From contig JASGMV010000007.1 of NCBI GenBank assembly GCA_030156255.1, positions 25,899 to 89,898 of the forward strand: DNA of 64,000 bases. Reading direction: 5' to 3'. The stretch comes from Desulfovibrionales bacterium. GTDB taxonomy: Bacteria; Desulfobacterota; Desulfovibrionia; Desulfovibrionales; Desulfovibrionaceae. Position 1 is the first letter of the stretch, and each line of letters begins with the position of its first letter. Made by a program: the position numbers and the translations under genes. Of the stretch, positions 61,543 to 64,000 are shown piece by piece. The notes beneath the pieces are model-generated. The model did not search any database and had not been told where the DNA came from. It saw nothing but the letters and a program-made list of their open reading frames with translations.

Positions 61543-62446
61543 GATCATGGAATTTCGAAAGATTCAGATGTTTGTGGAGGTGGTGCGGCAACAGGGGTTT
61601 TCCCGCGCCGCGGAGCACGTGTTCACCACGCAATCGACCATCAGCAAGGCCGTGCGGCAACTGGAAGACGAGGTGGGCGCTCCGTTGCTGGACCGCAGCG
61701 TTCGCGGCGTGGCCCTTACGCCCGAGGGGGAGGTGGTCTATCGCCGCGGACTGCGGCTTCTTGCGGAGCAGGACGACATGCTGCGCGAGTTGGCGGCGAT
61801 TCAGGGGGTCGAGAAGGGAACGCTTCGGCTGGGTATGCCGGGGATCGGGGGCGGCGCGTTGTTCGCTCCCGTATTCACGGAATACCGCAAGCGTTTCCCC
61901 GGGATCGACATTCGGCTCGTGGAGCACGGCAGCGACCAACTTGAAGAGATTCTGCGGATTGGCGACATCGAATTTGCGGCGTCGCTTTTGCCGGTTTCGC
62001 AGGACTTCGAGTGGCTGCCGGTTCGCCGGGAGCCGCTCGTCGCCCTGATCGCCCCCAGCTATGAGCAGGCGGCTAGAAGATCCATGACGTTCAATGACCT
62101 GCGCGACGTTCCCTTCATCCTCCTCGGGGAAGGCTTCACCCAGGACCGGATCATCCTGGGGGCCTGCCATCGCTGGGGATTCGAACCCACCGTCGTAGCC
62201 AAAAGCGGGCAGATTTGTTTCCTCTGCGAGCTGGCCGCCTCGGGTTTGGGCGTGGCTTTTCTGCCGCGGCTGGTCGCCGAACAACGCAGCGGACCGGGGG
62301 TGCGCCTCGTCAAAATGGAGGAGCCGGACACGGATTGGGATATGGCCGTCACCTGGAGGAAGGGAGCGTTTCTTTCGCCCGCGGCGCGGGCCTGGCTGGA
62401 CCTCGTACGGGAGATATACGGCCATCCGCAGTTGTCGCCGTTATAG
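61541..62446 (+). CDS. LysR-family transcriptional regulator (CidR/LrgR-type by context)
   Basis: A 301-aa LysR protein: the N-terminal HTH (about 1-60) has GFSRAAEHVFTTQSTISKAVRQLEDEVG, and the effector-binding domain (about 90-295) follows. In Staphylococcus and others CidR, a LysR protein, controls cidABC. The divergent lrgAB here fits that role. The ATG at 61541 overlaps a palindrome. ATG 61547, six bases later, may be the real start. Confidence 0.92.
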   Translation: MIMEFRKIQMFVEVVRQQGFSRAAEHVFTTQSTISKAVRQLEDEVGAPLLDRSVRGVALTPEGEVVYRRGLRLLAEQDDMLRELAAIQGVEKGTLRLGMPGIGGGALFAPVFTEYRKRFPGIDIRLVEHGSDQLEEILRIGDIEFAASLLPVSQDFEWLPVRREPLVALIAPSYEQAARRSMTFNDLRDVPFILLGEGFTQDRIILGACHRWGFEPTVVAKSGQICFLCELAASGLGVAFLPRLVAEQRSGPGVRLVKMEEPDTDWDMAVTWRKGAFLSPAARAWLDLVREIYGHPQLSPL

Positions 62447-62461
62447 GCGGAAGGCGGGACG

Positions 62462-62620
62462 ATAAAAAGAGGCAATTCGGAGAACGAGGTTCCCACCCAG
62501 ATATACGTGGACATGATCGCCTACCTGCTCTGGCCCATCTGAAATTTCGCTCCAAGCTTGGCATGAGCATCCAGCAGATGGCCCAGTTGCTTCAGCTTCC
62601 TGTTGAGCGATATGGGCTAG
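62462..62620 (+). pseudogene. IS4-like transposase remnant (frameshifted)
   Basis: One frame reads NSENEVPTQIYVDMIAYLL. It then breaks, and the next frame reads LAHLKFRSKLGMSIQQMAQL. Together they match the C-terminal part of IS4-type transposases (TQIxxALIAYLLL ... LKF ... LG.SLQQ). Only about 50 codons remain, and the shift is near 62530. Confidence 0.6.
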
Positions 62621-62678
62621 CCGGACAACCATGCTTTTTGCTCGTTTTACGCCTTTGGCTTGCGTTGCCGGAGGTCTT

Positions 62679-63501
62679 ATGAAACAACAACAGCCGGCGC
62701 CGAGGTTGGCTGCAGGCCGGTTCACGGTGACTTCAAAACTCGGGAAGGCCAATGGCTGGAAACAGGAACACAGGGCGGTTGCCGCCAATTGCGACCCCGG
62801 TGTATCTTGATGCAACAATGGTGGGACCGCTGGTGGATGCTCTGGTTGAGCAGCTTTCCGACGAGAAGCTGCCGATCATCCTGATCAACGATTGCAGCCT
62901 GGACAACAGTCATGAAGCTTGTCTGGCCATTCAGCGCCGGCTTTCCGATATCGTGGTTTACATTCGGTTGACCAAGAATGGTGGCGAACTCAATGCCGTC
63001 ACGACAGGCCTGCGCCGGGCCAAGGGTGAATTCGTGGCCACCATGGGCGATAATTTCCAGAATGCGCCTTCGGCGGTGTCCAAGCATCGTGGCTGCCGCC
63101 CGAAAAAGGGATTCGATGTGGTCTACAGCTGCTATCGAATTGAAAAGAACTTCTGGCTCCGCAATCTCGGCGGCCGGTTCAACGATGATGCGGCGAACTT
63201 CATGCTGAACAAGCCGCTCCGTCTGTATTTGTCCTGCCTCCGGTGCATAGGCCGTTTCCTGGTTGGCGAGATTGTCAAGCGCCGTGGACCGGTTCCCTAC
63301 GTTGATGGGCTCATTCTTGGCTGCGCCAGCAACATCGGCAGGGTTGAGGCGCGCCACGACCGACGACGGGAAGGGCAGTCCGGCGACACTTTAATGAAGC
63401 TGCTTCGCCTGTGGAAGAATATGTTCGTCGATTTTTCCATTCCCCCCCTTCGGGTCAGCGGCGTTCTGGACCCGGTCTCGGGATCGGGCAGTAACGCATA
63501 A
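62679..63501 (+). pseudogene. Decayed GT2 glycosyltransferase
   Basis: ATG 62679 has GGAGG upstream and opens a frame ending at GVS with a stop near 62808. The body of the enzyme is in the next frame, from about 62811 (ATMVGPLVDALVEQLSDEK, LINDCSLDNSHEAC). The usual PVYN strand after GVS is lost, which indicates a small deletion and frameshift. The metal-binding DDD region reads MGDNFQN, so the DxD is lost. The C-terminal membrane helices of the polyprenyl-glycosyltransferase family are missing. Not likely to work. Confidence 0.65.
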
Positions 63502-63512
63502 CACCTTTTCCG

Positions 63513-63751
63513 ATGAATCCGTCTGAGCAAAGTAAGACAATGACCACAGGCCCTGATCCGACCGGCGCGCCGGCCGCAAACCGTCTCCTGCAGGTGATGA
63601 TTCTGGCGGCCCTGGCCTATTTCGCGGCCTCGGTGCTGCTGCGCTTCCAACTTGAGCGCGACGCCTACGTCCCGCTGTTCGACCTGTGCTTCAACCCCGA
63701 CATGTACCTCGGAGACCTGATCCGGGAGAACGGGGTGCCCAGGGCGTCCTG
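63513..63751 (+). pseudogene. N-terminal fragment of a membrane protein cut by an insertion
   Basis: About 80 codons (MNPSEQSKTMTTGPDPTG ... LIRENGVPRAS) with one membrane helix (LLQVMILAALAYFAASVLL). Then the sequence runs into the terminal repeat of an IS. The rest of the gene is not seen. It directly follows the broken glycosyltransferase and may have been its partner. Family not recognised. Confidence 0.5.
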
Positions 63752-64000
63752 TGTGACCGGGGACATGGGTAACAGTTTAGACCGGGGACATCGGTAACAC
63801 AATCACACGAGCCTCCCCCGGTTCAGGGAGGGGGACGTCCCCCTCCCTGATCCTGGTTCGATAATCCCCACAATCACAGCCCCGGCATAGACCGCCGCGC
63901 CGTCGGGGTGAGAACTGTCGATCCCAAGCTTGGCGCAAATGAACCCCGTTCCGATAAACTCGGACTGACCTCCCCACTTAATTTCTCCATTGCACCGGAC
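63752..64000 (-). mobile_element. IS481-like element end with transposase C-terminus (continues off window)
   Basis: At the boundary, two copies of GACCGGGGACATsGGTAACA (63755-63774 and 63780-63799) form the end of the element. Minus-strand bases 64000 to 63803 encode 65 residues and a stop. They begin VRCNGEIKWGGQSEFIG, like the C-terminal part of IS481-type DDE transposases. The remainder and the other end lie beyond the window. Confidence 0.65.

Noticed and set aside
62180..62200. tRNA-like GATTCGAACCC motif inside the lysR gene
   Set aside because: It is within a clear LysR coding frame and no cloverleaf or acceptor stem surrounds it.

Overview
The window reads as a chromosomal segment of a high-GC, Gram-negative, anaerobic deltaproteobacterium. 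The best guess is the Desulfovibrio group (Desulfovibrionales). Support comes from the gene set and order: a DUF116-rsmB pair, an F0 ATP synthase block (atpZ-atpI-atpB-atpE) followed by the redox repressor rex, a B12-dependent ribonucleotide reductase, B12-dependent MetH, cobalamin synthesis genes, many sigma-54 activators, and LPS and outer-membrane genes. No species is claimed. No rRNA, tRNA or CRISPR array was seen.

Layout. 1-3.3 kb: translation and stress genes (DUF116, rsmB, a DksA-type protein, an SGNH esterase). 3.3-8.7 kb: a long non-coding stretch, a GAF-GGDEF diguanylate cyclase, a CobD-CobQ fusion and an alpha/beta hydrolase. 8.9-11 kb: an unusual HEAT-repeat/receiver protein beside a CheX-type phosphatase. 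11.2-13.7 kb: pyrimidine salvage (nucleoside phosphorylase, cytidine deaminase) and a metallo-beta-lactamase-fold hydrolase. 14-16.7 kb: rex and the F0 genes, with a candidate Rex operator in front of the F0 genes. 16.7-22.2 kb: a sigma-54 two-component system, pgi and an aminotransferase. 22.4-31.4 kb: nrdJ, an AT-rich methyltransferase, rlmN, an AMIN-like secreted protein, a heptosyltransferase and radA. 31.4-38.8 kb: a run of minus-strand housekeeping genes (zinc-ribbon membrane protein, hpt, a GNAT enzyme, a thioredoxin lipoprotein, rpiB, LolB-like and TPR lipoproteins, and a sigma-32-type factor). 39-43.9 kb: metH facing a cobS, SAM-hydrolase and YitT cluster. 44.2-58.7 kb: an envelope amidase, a Kef-type antiporter, sigma-54 regulators, a phosphoesterase, a glycosyltransferase, a lipoprotein SppA, an HD-GYP regulator, an NtrX-like regulator and ftsEX. 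58.8-62.4 kb: nhaA, lrgAB and a divergent LysR regulator. 62.4-64 kb: a decayed accessory end with an IS4-like transposase scrap, a broken glycosyltransferase, a membrane gene cut by an insertion sequence, and an IS481-like element running off the edge.

How the parts connect. Three B12 steps sit together: two biosynthetic proteins (CobD-CobQ, CobS) and two B12-dependent enzymes (NrdJ, MetH). MetH lacks the usual C-terminal reactivation domain. Rex, the NADH/NAD+ sensor, lies just past the atpE terminator, and a Rex-like 18-bp palindrome sits upstream of the same F0 operon, so a feedback loop is plausible. Signalling is rich: a diguanylate cyclase, an HD-GYP protein, three sigma-54 activators, a histidine kinase and the HEAT-receiver/CheX pair.

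The most unusual non-coding items are a dispersed repeat carrying one or two perfect hairpins (three copies, at 3.2, 24.7 and 29.9 kb) and a metH leader that can fold into a three-way junction burying the ribosome-binding site. All family assignments come from reading motifs by eye. No database search was run.
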